From UBA1757 sp045627385 (GTDB taxonomy: Bacteria; Bacteroidota; Bacteroidia; Bacteroidales; UBA1402): DNA of 64,000 nt. The notes under the pieces were generated by a model. That model saw only the letters and a program-made list of their open reading frames with translations. It was not told the DNA's origin and did no database searches. The position numbers and the translations under genes are program-made. Of the stretch, positions 8,524 through 17,738 are shown in pieces (the stretch's first letter is position 1; the number at the start of each line of letters is the position of its first letter). Where the stretch lies: NCBI GenBank assembly GCA_045627385.1, contig JAZQNO010000007.1, positions 36,175 through 100,174 of the forward strand, written 5' to 3'.

Positions 8524-11500
8524 TTAGAATTGGAGGTTGAAACCGACAGCCAGACGTTTGGTCACGGGAGTCGACGAATTGTCTTTTACCAGAGCGGTGG
8601 CCGACGAAGGAATGCTCACTTCGGGGTCCTGACCGTCGTAATTGGTCCAGGTGAACAGGTTGTAGGCGGTACAGAAGAAACTGAGCGAATTGATGTTCCA
8701 CTGTTTGAGCCATTCACGGGGCAGATTGTACGAAAGCGAAAGCGTCTTCAGACGGGCGAATGAGGAATTCTCCACGAAGCGGTCGCTTCCGAGATAGTTG
8801 TAACCCATTCCGTAAAGGGCGCGCGGGATATCCGTAGCCGCGGCATCGCCCTCGGTGCGCCAGCGGCTCAACACAGCCGTGCTCTGGTTGTTGGTCCCGT
8901 ACATGTTCTCCAGATCCATACGGGCCTGGTTGATGACCATCTGACCGAAACGGTAGTAGAAGAAAGTCGTCAGCGAAATCGTGCGGTACTTCAGAGTGAA
9001 GCCGGCACCGCCGAGCAGTTTCGGGTTGGAGTTGCCCAAGTAGACGATATCGTATTCGTTGATGACACCGTCGTAGTTGACATCCTCGTATTTGGCATCG
9101 CCGGGGAAGACAGTCGTCGAACCGTTCTTCATCACAATGGGCTGTCCGAGATAATCTTTCATCACATTGCCGCTTTCGTCGAGAGCGTAGGTGTCGGCAG
9201 AGTTGTCGTAAACGCCCTTGTAGCGGTAGCCGTAGAACGATCCGATCGGGTCGCCTTCAACCACGCGGACCGCATAGTTTCCGTTGCCGAAGGTGTAGTT
9301 CTCTTCCTGCATGTTGACGGGAAGTTTTTCCACCTTGTTGTCGTTGTGGCTGATGTTGAAATTCAGATTGAGTTTCCAGGTCTTGGTGTTGATGGCATCG
9401 TATGTCAGACGGTATTCCCAACCGCGGTTGCTCAATTCGCCGCTGTTGAAGTATTTGATCGAAGAATAACCGGTCGACGAGGGAATGCTCACACCCGACA
9501 GGAGCAGGTCGTTGGTGTACTTGTAATAATAGTCGAAGGTCATGCCCACCTTGTCGAAGAAACGCAGGTCGGCACCGTAGTTCCATTCCTTGGAGGTTTC
9601 CCATTTGAGATTGTCCAGCTGAATGCGGACCGGATAGATGGCCGACATGCTCATATACTGGCCAAGGCTCTGATAGGCACCCAGATAAAGAGAGGATCCA
9701 GAGGGGGCGTTACCGCTCCAGCCGAGGCTCACACGAAGCTTGCCCTCGGTCAGCCAGGAATCCTCATTGTCGCGGAACCAGCTTTCTTCGTGGGCGTTCC
9801 ATGCCAGACCGAAGGCCGGGAAGGTACCGAAACGCTCACTTTTACCCATGGCGGAATTGCCTTCGCGGTTGATGGTGGCTTTGGCCACATAACGGCGGTC
9901 GTAAGTGTAGACCATCTGTGCGATCGACGAGATGCTGCGCGTCTTGGAATAGCCCGAACCTATCGAACTGACCACACTTCCGGCCACAGGGTCGCTCAAG
10001 TGCGGCGACGCGTTGCCGCTCGTGCCGCTGGTATAGCTGTAGTTTTCGCCCTGCGAAGCATAGAAACGTCCCGTGGCAATCACCTGATGCACATCGGCAA
10101 AGGTGTGGTTGTACATCAGTTTCTGCTCGGTCTGCAGATCCAGGCGGTCGGAGGCGGCGTCGGTACTCTGGTTGGCGTAGTTGCTGGTCCAGAGCACGCC
10201 GGTAGCTTCCTGGGGAATGAACTTGCGGTTTTTGGTCGTGCGCATATTCATCGAGACATAGCCCCTGTACGTGAGATGGAAGGGGAACTTGTACTCGGCG
10301 TTCAGCGTCATCTTTTCTTCACGCTGCGTGGTGTTGTTGAAACCCATGTCGGCCATCGCCACCGGATTGTAATGGGAACTTCCGTTGAAAGCGCCCTGGA
10401 AATCCTCGTTCTGACGGCTGAAATAGGAAGAGGTCGGTTCGCCCGTGACATCGTCGATGTAGTACGGGCTCTTGTTGGGCATCTTGCGCTGGGCCTCGCT
10501 ACGCAGCGAGCTCAAAGCGTTGGCTTCGCGGTCGGACTGGCTGAACGTGAATTCGGTGTTCACCATCAGACGTTCGCTGAAGTCGTAACGGATGCTCGAG
10601 TTGGCATTCAGACGGTTGAAGCCGGTGCCCACCGTGGTGCCGCCTTCGTTGAGATAACCCAGAGAGAAACGGTAAGTGGCCTTGTCGCCGCCACCGCTCA
10701 ACGAGAAGGTGTTGTCGAAGGAATAGTCGTTCTTGCGGACGTAATCGAGCCACTTGGTGTCACAGTTGTATTCGTCGAAATACTGCCAGTCGGGCACATA
10801 GTTGATGTCGTAGGTGTTGAACAGCAGATCCAGTTCGTTGGAAGCCGAACCCAAGCCTTTGGCATTGGCCGTATTCCAGATGGCATCCTGAATCATGGCC
10901 ACATACTGGCTGCCGTTGAGCAAGGGAATGGGATCGGGTTCGAATTTTCCGGTAAACTTGCTGTTGAAACCGAAAGTGGTCTTGCCCTTGGCACCGCGCT
11001 TGGTGGTGATGAGCAGTACGCCGTTGGCGCCTTTCGTTCCGTAGATGGCCGTTGCCGAAGCATCCTTCAACACCTCGATCGACTCGATGTCGCTCGGGGC
11101 GATGTTCAGCAATGCACCGAAGTCTTCGTCGTTGGCCGTGGCGAAATTGAAATCGTCGCTGATTTCGGTCGAATAAGGAATGCCGTTCACCACAATCAGC
11201 GGTTCGGACGAGGCGTTCAGCGAATTGACGCCGCGGATGCGGATGGCGCTGCGGGCACCGGGATCGCCGCCCACGACGATATCCACACCGGCCAGCTGTC
11301 CTTGCAGGGCCTCGGTGATATCGGAGACGGGCGTGGTCTCCACGATGTCGCTCATCGAAATCTTCTGGGTGGAAGAAGTCTGTTCCGTGAAGGAGACGCC
11401 CATTTCGTCGCGTTCGACCTTCTTGGCAACCACCTGTACTTCCTTAAGTTCTTTCGTATCCGGCTTCATGACGACATTCAGCACTTTCTGACCGGTATAG

Positions 11501-11772
11501 TCGATCGTCTGTGTCTGCATGCCCAAATAAGAGAAACGGATGCGGGGATTCTTTTCATGCATCGGAACCGCAATGCTGTATTGTCCGTCGATGTTGGTGA
11601 TGACACCCGAAAGATATCGGTTGTTGGAATTGACAATCACCACATTGACACCATACATGGGTTCGCTCTTTCCATCGAACAGCTCAGTGACCGTACCCGT
11701 GAGAACAGCGTTCTGAGCCTGCAGGGCCATCACACTGAGGACGGCAGCCAGCAAAAGGATCATTCTTTTCAT
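8524..11772 (-). CDS. SusC/RagA TonB-linked outer-membrane transporter (1082 aa)
   Basis: Classical SusC protein. Signal peptide (1-20), carboxypeptidase-regulatory-like domain (about 23-110), then the plug with the SusC signature PVSDITEALQGQLAGVDI, RIRGVNSLNASSEPLIVVNG near 190-205 and DASATAIYGTKGANGVLLITT near 240-255, and a C-terminal barrel ending in VGFNLQF. It should import oligosaccharides across the outer membrane using TonB energy, paired with the SusD-like protein encoded six bases downstream. It follows the four-FAS1 lipoprotein gene by 12 bases. Compared with the second SusC-like gene at 381-3500 its plug motifs are intact, so this pair looks like the conventional transporter of the locus. 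Confidence 0.95.
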   Translation of the reverse strand: MKRMILLLAAVLSVMALQAQNAVLTGTVTELFDGKSEPMYGVNVVIVNSNNRYLSGVITNIDGQYSIAVPMHEKNPRIRFSYLGMQTQTIDYTGQKVLNVVMKPDTKELKEVQVVAKKVERDEMGVSFTEQTSSTQKISMSDIVETTPVSDITEALQGQLAGVDIVVGGDPGARSAIRIRGVNSLNASSEPLIVVNGIPYSTEISDDFNFATANDEDFGALLNIAPSDIESIEVLKDASATAIYGTKGANGVLLITTKRGAKGKTTFGFNSKFTGKFEPDPIPLLNGSQYVAMIQDAIWNTANAKGLGSASNELDLLFNTYDINYVPDWQYFDEYNCDTKWLDYVRKNDYSFDNTFSLSGGGDKATYRFSLGYLNEGGTTVGTGFNRLNANSSIRYDFSERLMVNTEFTFSQSDREANALSSLRSEAQRKMPNKSPYYIDDVTGEPTSSYFSRQNEDFQGAFNGSSHYNPVAMADMGFNNTTQREEKMTLNAEYKFPFHLTYRGYVSMNMRTTKNRKFIPQEATGVLWTSNYANQSTDAASDRLDLQTEQKLMYNHTFADVHQVIATGRFYASQGENYSYTSGTSGNASPHLSDPVAGSVVSSIGSGYSKTRSISSIAQMVYTYDRRYVAKATINREGNSAMGKSERFGTFPAFGLAWNAHEESWFRDNEDSWLTEGKLRVSLGWSGNAPSGSSLYLGAYQSLGQYMSMSAIYPVRIQLDNLKWETSKEWNYGADLRFFDKVGMTFDYYYKYTNDLLLSGVSIPSSTGYSSIKYFNSGELSNRGWEYRLTYDAINTKTWKLNLNFNISHNDNKVEKLPVNMQEENYTFGNGNYAVRVVEGDPIGSFYGYRYKGVYDNSADTYALDESGNVMKDYLGQPIVMKNGSTTVFPGDAKYEDVNYDGVINEYDIVYLGNSNPKLLGGAGFTLKYRTISLTTFFYYRFGQMVINQARMDLENMYGTNNQSTAVLSRWRTEGDAAATDIPRALYGMGYNYLGSDRFVENSSFARLKTLSLSYNLPREWLKQWNINSLSFFCTAYNLFTWTNYDGQDPEVSIPSSATALVKDNSSTPVTKRLAVGFNLQF

Positions 11773-11784
11773 AGGGCAGACGGA

Positions 11785-14073
11785 TTAGAGGATATCGTCG
11801 ATAAGATGGAATGCGCCGTCACTGTACGAGAAAGGCAGGCTGTGGAAGCGGGCCGTGTCGTGGAGCGAAGCCGCAGGTCTGGCCACACCTTCACCATCCA
11901 CGAAATTCACCGAAAGCGTATTGCCCAGATCGGTGATGTTGACCGAATAGGTGCCAGCCGTCTGATAAGTGCCGTTCGTCGTGCTTCCCGGAAATGGATA
12001 GACGCTGAAAGGAGTCAGGTCGCTGGTGATGAAATAGCTTCTCAGATAGGCGGCCAGCTGCGTCTTGTTGGGAGAACCCGACAGGACGTAGGAGTCGCTG
12101 ACCGAACATTTCGAACATCCGGGAATTTCTTTGATGCGGTTCTTGATGGCATCGTTCGTCGGAATGAACGCGATGAAGCGGGCATCGCCCATAACCGTCT
12201 TGAGCACTTGGTCGGTGACAAGTCCAGCCTTCGTCAGCAGCTGGGAAAAAAGATAATAGGGATAGCTGTTGTCGTTGCAGACAGACAGGGTGCGGTTCAG
12301 ACCGCCGTCGGAAGCCGGAGAGAACACGGCAGGTCCGCTGTAGGTGTAAGCCTTTCCGTTGTCCCAATCCAGTTGTGAGGCATCTTTGGCCAGAGGCGAG
12401 AAAGCGAAATAGATTTCATCCGTATAGGTCGGATTGAGTTGCTTGTTGAACAGGGCGCTGGTCGTAATCTTGCCATCCACCACATACCAGTAGTTGAAGG
12501 CTAGGTTGGTTTCGATTACTTGAAGGCCGCTCATCTTGAGTTCGCTGGCAGCGGATGACACGTTCATATTGACCAGATTGCGCATGGCAGACTCACTCAT
12601 GGCCACATAGGTGCCATCATCGCCCAACACCTGCAGTTCGTGACCGCCGGCGATGGTTTCGAAGTGGATGTCGGCAGCGCGGAACTGAGCCGTATCGGGA
12701 ATCAGAGCGATGAACTGAGTCTTGTTGGAAGCCAAAGCCAGCAGCAGATTGGAACCGGACAGCGCATAGAGATACGGCAGGAAGCGGCGGTCACGGAAAG
12801 CGCTGCCGATGACCGACGAGAAGATGGCTGGAGGCGTCATCTCATCCATACCGTACAAAGCGCCGTTGCAGCACATCTGGCGCCAAGTCACCTTGTCGGG
12901 ATCGATATTGATAGGCGTGCCGTATTGGGTCAGCACCTTGCCGTTGCGGATTTCTTCGGGAAAGACCACCAGTTCGTCGATTCCGAATGACTGACCGATG
13001 AAATAGTTCAAGATGAGGGGGTCAAGTTCTTCCAGACTGCCATAGCCGCAACCGGGTTTCCAATACGAGGTGAAGAAATTGTCGATGGCGTCATTGGAAG
13101 GGGCGAAGATGTTGTAGCCTTTCAGCGAAAGGGTCTGCATGTCCTTGAAATCGTTGGAGGGCCATTCGCTGGCGATGTTGGCGATCGAATTGGTCGGCAC
13201 GTAGACGGGACTGCCGTTGCCGAAGTCCGTCGTCAGTTCGTCGTTGGTCACATACTGGCTGTAGCTGTCGAACAGATTGAAGAACTGGGAATACTCGGGA
13301 TTGTTCTTCAGTTCCGTATGAAGCGTTTCCATCGGGCGCAGCACTTTGTCGACATGATAGAGATAACCGTTGTCGGTCACCACATTCTCGTTGTCCTTGA
13401 CCGATGCGTTGGCCACGTTGAAACCGTCGGTCTGACCTTCGTGGGAGTCACCCGTCCAGACGGTACCCGGAAAGAAATATTCGTAATTGTACTTGGGATC
13501 GATACCCTTCGTGGCAAACAGCATCGTGTTGAATACCGGGATGAAGCGCTCGTAATGGTATACTTTGACCGAATCGTCGCCCGTCCATTCCAGCGAAATC
13601 GGGTCGTTGGAATGAGTACGGAACTTGTAGTAGCATCCGGCATTCACCAAACGTTGGTCAGCCGTGGCCTCGTCGCCTTCCTGCGGACGGAAGTTAACCA
13701 GATTGTCCCACTTGAACGCATAATACAACAGGTGGAAGCCCACCATTTTCTTCACTTCTTCAGGACGGGCGGCATACATCGCTTCGATGTCGCTGTAGCC
13801 TTCTTCCTGAAGATAGGCCGCAAAGGCCTCGTCGTCGGGAGCCATCACGGTGAGGATGGACTTGCCCGAAACCATCGGCTTGTAGCCGGACAGGTCGATG
13901 GCACGCAGGAAGATGCTGTAGTTGCCCTCTTTTTCGAGCACCTCGTAAGCACTTCCCTTCAGCCAATCCGGCACTGCATAATGCGGATCGTCTGCCAGGC
14001 TCTCGTTACACGAGCAAATAGGCAGCATCAGCACCACGGCCAGAAGACCCGAAAGGATACTTGATCTCTTCAT
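11785..14073 (-). CDS. Multi-FAS1 (fasciclin) lipoprotein, 762 aa
   Basis: Predicted surface lipoprotein: signal peptide ending in LPICSC. Four fasciclin-like domains can be traced. The first (about 40-245) has ILTVMAPDDEAFAAYLQ and NGYLYHVDKVLRP. The second (about 250-430) has YNIFAPSNDAIDNFF and ILNYFIGQSF. The third (about 435-570) has TQFIALIPDTAQF and FNYWYVVDGKI. The fourth (about 610-762) has ARFIAFIPTNDAI and a terminal FHLIDDIL. The gene lies between the pectate lyase gene (45 bases away) and susC. A surface glycan-binding or adhesion role in pectin uptake is inferred from context; no catalytic motif is visible. Confidence 0.8.
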   Translation of the reverse strand: MKRSSILSGLLAVVLMLPICSCNESLADDPHYAVPDWLKGSAYEVLEKEGNYSIFLRAIDLSGYKPMVSGKSILTVMAPDDEAFAAYLQEEGYSDIEAMYAARPEEVKKMVGFHLLYYAFKWDNLVNFRPQEGDEATADQRLVNAGCYYKFRTHSNDPISLEWTGDDSVKVYHYERFIPVFNTMLFATKGIDPKYNYEYFFPGTVWTGDSHEGQTDGFNVANASVKDNENVVTDNGYLYHVDKVLRPMETLHTELKNNPEYSQFFNLFDSYSQYVTNDELTTDFGNGSPVYVPTNSIANIASEWPSNDFKDMQTLSLKGYNIFAPSNDAIDNFFTSYWKPGCGYGSLEELDPLILNYFIGQSFGIDELVVFPEEIRNGKVLTQYGTPINIDPDKVTWRQMCCNGALYGMDEMTPPAIFSSVIGSAFRDRRFLPYLYALSGSNLLLALASNKTQFIALIPDTAQFRAADIHFETIAGGHELQVLGDDGTYVAMSESAMRNLVNMNVSSAASELKMSGLQVIETNLAFNYWYVVDGKITTSALFNKQLNPTYTDEIYFAFSPLAKDASQLDWDNGKAYTYSGPAVFSPASDGGLNRTLSVCNDNSYPYYLFSQLLTKAGLVTDQVLKTVMGDARFIAFIPTNDAIKNRIKEIPGCSKCSVSDSYVLSGSPNKTQLAAYLRSYFITSDLTPFSVYPFPGSTTNGTYQTAGTYSVNITDLGNTLSVNFVDGEGVARPAASLHDTARFHSLPFSYSDGAFHLIDDIL

Positions 14074-14118
14074 AGTGAACAGGTTGATTGGTTTTTATTG
14101 ATTATATTGTCTGATTTG

Positions 14119-17100
14119 TCACATCATCACTTTTTCCACTCTGACTTTTCCGTCGGGATAGACGGAACGTCTCAGCAACAGACGGGCTCTGCCGTCGGAA
14201 GCGCCGGAGACAGGCTGTCCGGCCAGATCGAAATATTCGACCCGTTCGGGCTCGGCCAGCGTTTCATCAAGACCCGTGTAGGACTCGTTCCTTATATATA
14301 CTTTTCCGGTCGTCAGCAGTTGGGAAAGGTCCCACTTCTGTCCGGGAGCCGGAATCTCAGGTTCCACCGCCTGGATGGAGCCGCCGAGCGTCACACCGCT
14401 GGGAATGGTGAATATGGCGAATGAACTGTTTTCGGGGATGGCGATCGACACTTCCGTCATGTTCAGACGCAGCGTACCGTTGAGCGTGGAGTTGGCTCCG
14501 AATTTGATTTTCGGACAGCTGTTCAGGGTTTCCTTGCGATAGAGGGGCACCTCGATGACAGACCCTGAATTCAGTGTGGCACCGCCGTTGAGCGTCAGGA
14601 CATCCGACTTGTTGAACAGCGTGTCTCCCACCTGGATGCGACCGCCGGCGTTGGCCGTCACACGGCCTGCAACAGAGCCCTTACCGCTGAGCGTACCGCC
14701 GTCGTTGACAGTGACCGCTCCGGTACCGGTCAAAGATCCGTTCACCACCAGACGTCCTTCGTTGACGGTCGTCGTGCCGCTGTAGATGTTCTTGCCGGTC
14801 AGACGCCAGTCGCCGCGACCTTCTTTGACAATGCTCACCTTGGCGTTGTGACCGCTGGCCGAGCAGCGGTTGTCGATGACACCGGCGAAAGTCTCGTCGG
14901 TATTGGCACCGCCCACAATCCAAGTCATGGTGGTGTTGTCGGTATTCTTGCTGGCGCCAGACAGATAAGTCGACGATGTTCCCGACAGGCCGCCCAGACG
15001 ATAGGTGGCACCGGCCTTCCAGCAGATGACACGGGTGTTTCCTTTGAGTTCGACCACGGCATTGCGGATACCGGCACCGTTGTAAAGCATCAGTTGGGTG
15101 CCGTCCTTTTCGGTACCGACTCCGTCGGCTATCAGACGGCCGTCGAAATCGTCCCAGTTGCCGGTGACATATTCGCGGACATAAGGAATCTTGAAACACA
15201 GGTTGCCCGATCCGCTGATTTTCGAAGCGATTGAGCAGTTTCGGTTGGGGGCGATGACAGAAGTGAATCCTTCCTCGACACGGATGGGAAAACTGTAGGT
15301 CTCGTAATTGGAGGATTCACCTTTGGTTTTCAACGTGCCTCCGGCGAGCACTAGAGCCGATGAAGACCCGATTCCCTTTTTGGAAATGTCCGTGGTGCTG
15401 AGATAAAGCGTGGAAGCCTCTTCCAGACGGGTTTCGCCCGAATAGGCGAAAAAGTCCGTCGTGCCGACCGTCACCTGACCTCCGCGGAGCACGAGCCCTC
15501 CGTTGCCTTCCAGGCTGCCGTTCATCGTGACGGTACTGCCGGCCGTCTGCTCGAAGGTGGTGGTGCGGTAGATTTTGGCACTGCGGTTGGTGGAAGTGTT
15601 GCCGCCGGTATACTGCCAGACGCCGCCGTCCCAGATCCAATTCTGGGCGAATTCCTGCGAAGCGCCGATACTGCTGGCCACGCCGCCGTCCTTGAGAGAA
15701 GACAGTTTGACCGTTCCGTCGTGGACAACCGTCGCACCCGTATAGGTATGTGCCGCTGACCCCATATCGAGACAGCCCTTGCCGAATTTGTTCATCGAAG
15801 CCTTGCCTCCGATGGCGGCACCGGCGAAGATCACCTGATAATCTTCGGAAATCACCACATCAGAGGGAGCCAAAGCCGATTCCACCGTCACGGTTACATC
15901 CTGTTCGGGGGCGATCAGCACCGAAGAACTGTCCTGATAAAGGCCTTCGGTCCAGTTGTCACTGGTGAGATTCCACACTCCGCTTGCGGTTGCCCATGTG
16001 TAATCGGGAGCGTATGAGGCCAATTCGATCATCGGCACATATTCCGGCTGAGTCTTCACGTCGGACAGTTGAGCATAGTCGGAAAAGACACCTTTGTCTG
16101 AACGGTATGCCCTGACACGGAACGAATAGGCCGTTGCCGGCTCAAGAGAAGTGACGGTATAGCGCACCGAGCCGGCCGTGGGACCGGCATTCTTTCCGGC
16201 AGCGGCATTGGAACTGCTCTTCATGCGGTAGTCATTGGCCGGGATGCGGACAAGTTCCACATAATCGCCGCCTTTGAGCTGTTCCACCGCATAGCCGTCC
16301 TCCCCTTCCGCATAGTCGCGCCAGTTCAGCGTAAGGCTGTTTTGTGTGGACTCTTCCAAAGAGAGGCAGAAAGGGACACGCAGGAAAAACTCGCGGTCTT
16401 CCACCTTGATGCCGTTGATGTAATTTTCGATATTGGCATAGCCGTTGGCCGCTTTCACCATAGCGTCGTCTTTGGTCGGATCGGTGCCGTTGGCGGTCTC
16501 CCAGGCGTCAGGCATGCCGTCGCCATCGGAGTCGGCGGGACGAGCGAAAGATTTGTGGGCCCAGGAAGTGGGAATACCGATGGGCAATTGGGATTCATTG
16601 GAAATCAGTGCGCCTTCCTTTCCGAAAGAACGCAATTCGCCAATAACGTAGAAATCGACCGGATCGCGATACGGCAGGCTGGCACCGACCATAGGCAGCA
16701 GACTGTCTATCAATTCATTGCCCTTCCAAGCCGGAAGCGCCGGATAGTCGTAGGGTTGGTCCATGAATGTCGGCGGACCGGAATACTCGCCGTTCGGAAT
16801 CAGATATGGATCGAAATTGCCGTCGCGGTTCTTGTCCTGCCAGTTGTCGGCCGCATAGATGTGGAAATTGGCATTGCCGCCCGTGAAAGCGTTTCCGCCA
16901 ACGGCCGGACCGTTGACGAACAGGTTGTTCGTGGCATTGCAATAGCTCAGGCCTTCCGAATCGCCGCCCATCAGATAACAGCCGTTCTTCCAGTTGTAGA
17001 CGATGTTGTTCACATACTGGTTGGTACCCTTGATCTTGTTGTTTCGGGTCGAATTGTCCACATAGAGATTGCGGTACAGGCTGATGTGGTCGGCTTGCAT

Positions 17101-17673
17101 CAGACCGCCGGCCGAATGGGTCATCAGACCCTGACTCATGATGGAATTCTGGATGGTGATGTCGCCCAACGAACCTTTTCCGTCGGAATTGATGCTGAAC
17201 GTTTCGTCCAAGCCCCAACTCACGCTCAAATGGTCGAAAATCATATCGGTCCCATTGGATACGCCAGCCGCATCCTTTCCACTGTCACCATCAGATCCCA
17301 TGCGAAAACGAATGTAACGCACGATGATATTGTTAGCACCGGAAAAACTGACACCATTGCCATAAACCGTAATACCTTCACCGGGAGCGGTCTGCCCGGC
17401 CACATACAGATTTGGCGAGAAAACCAAACGGCTCTGAAGTCGGATGACACCCGAAACATCGAAAACGATGATACGATTGGGTGCACTGACGGCATCGCGC
17501 AAGGAACCGGCACCGCTGTCGGATAGATTGGTCACATGGTATACAGATCCGTTGCGGCCACCGACCGCATAACGTCCGAAACCTTCGGCGCCCGGGAAAG
17601 CGGGAAGGTCGGAGGCCTGCACGCTCAAGCAGCACAAGCCTGCAATAAAGGTTAAAATAAGCTTTCTTTTCAT
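14119..17673 (-). CDS. Secreted pectate lyase (PL1-like) with FN3 and autotransporter-type beta repeats (1184 aa)
   Basis: Likely cleaves polygalacturonate by beta-elimination. After the signal peptide comes the PL1-type opening LPAFPGAEGFGRYAVGGRNG and a right-handed beta-helix (about 25-330) with IIVRYIRFRMG and DHLSVSWGLDE. A calcium-loop-like DSDGDGMPDAWE follows, typical of Bacteroidota pectate lyases, then an FN3 domain (about 430-545). A long region (about 560-1080) of glycine- and serine-rich beta repeats resembles the autotransporter-associated (PATR) repeat, for example GDWRLTGKNIYSGTTTVNEG. The last 45 residues, YFDLAGQPVSG through VRVEKVMM, match the style of the tail of the upstream protein. 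The lyase call is strong; the role of the repeats is inferred. Confidence 0.85.
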   Translation of the reverse strand: MKRKLILTFIAGLCCLSVQASDLPAFPGAEGFGRYAVGGRNGSVYHVTNLSDSGAGSLRDAVSAPNRIIVFDVSGVIRLQSRLVFSPNLYVAGQTAPGEGITVYGNGVSFSGANNIIVRYIRFRMGSDGDSGKDAAGVSNGTDMIFDHLSVSWGLDETFSINSDGKGSLGDITIQNSIMSQGLMTHSAGGLMQADHISLYRNLYVDNSTRNNKIKGTNQYVNNIVYNWKNGCYLMGGDSEGLSYCNATNNLFVNGPAVGGNAFTGGNANFHIYAADNWQDKNRDGNFDPYLIPNGEYSGPPTFMDQPYDYPALPAWKGNELIDSLLPMVGASLPYRDPVDFYVIGELRSFGKEGALISNESQLPIGIPTSWAHKSFARPADSDGDGMPDAWETANGTDPTKDDAMVKAANGYANIENYINGIKVEDREFFLRVPFCLSLEESTQNSLTLNWRDYAEGEDGYAVEQLKGGDYVELVRIPANDYRMKSSSNAAAGKNAGPTAGSVRYTVTSLEPATAYSFRVRAYRSDKGVFSDYAQLSDVKTQPEYVPMIELASYAPDYTWATASGVWNLTSDNWTEGLYQDSSSVLIAPEQDVTVTVESALAPSDVVISEDYQVIFAGAAIGGKASMNKFGKGCLDMGSAAHTYTGATVVHDGTVKLSSLKDGGVASSIGASQEFAQNWIWDGGVWQYTGGNTSTNRSAKIYRTTTFEQTAGSTVTMNGSLEGNGGLVLRGGQVTVGTTDFFAYSGETRLEEASTLYLSTTDISKKGIGSSSALVLAGGTLKTKGESSNYETYSFPIRVEEGFTSVIAPNRNCSIASKISGSGNLCFKIPYVREYVTGNWDDFDGRLIADGVGTEKDGTQLMLYNGAGIRNAVVELKGNTRVICWKAGATYRLGGLSGTSSTYLSGASKNTDNTTMTWIVGGANTDETFAGVIDNRCSASGHNAKVSIVKEGRGDWRLTGKNIYSGTTTVNEGRLVVNGSLTGTGAVTVNDGGTLSGKGSVAGRVTANAGGRIQVGDTLFNKSDVLTLNGGATLNSGSVIEVPLYRKETLNSCPKIKFGANSTLNGTLRLNMTEVSIAIPENSSFAIFTIPSGVTLGGSIQAVEPEIPAPGQKWDLSQLLTTGKVYIRNESYTGLDETLAEPERVEYFDLAGQPVSGASDGRARLLLRRSVYPDGKVRVEKVMM

Positions 17674-17694
17674 GAATCGAAGAAAAATTGGTAA

Positions 17695-17721
17695 GGGAAG
17701 GGTCTTATCAGGACCCTTCCC
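17695..17721 (-). terminator. Intercistronic hairpin between the 942-aa gene and the pectate lyase gene
   Basis: A perfect 10-bp stem (GGGAAGGGTC against GACCCTTCCC) with a seven-base loop lies between the stop at 17739 and the pectate lyase start at 17673. On the minus strand the stem is followed by TTACCAATTTTT, only moderately U-rich. It may act as a partial terminator or as an mRNA-stabilising processing site that sets the ratio of the flanking genes. Confidence 0.55.
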
Positions 17722-17738
17722 CCAAAAAGTTCGTCAAC

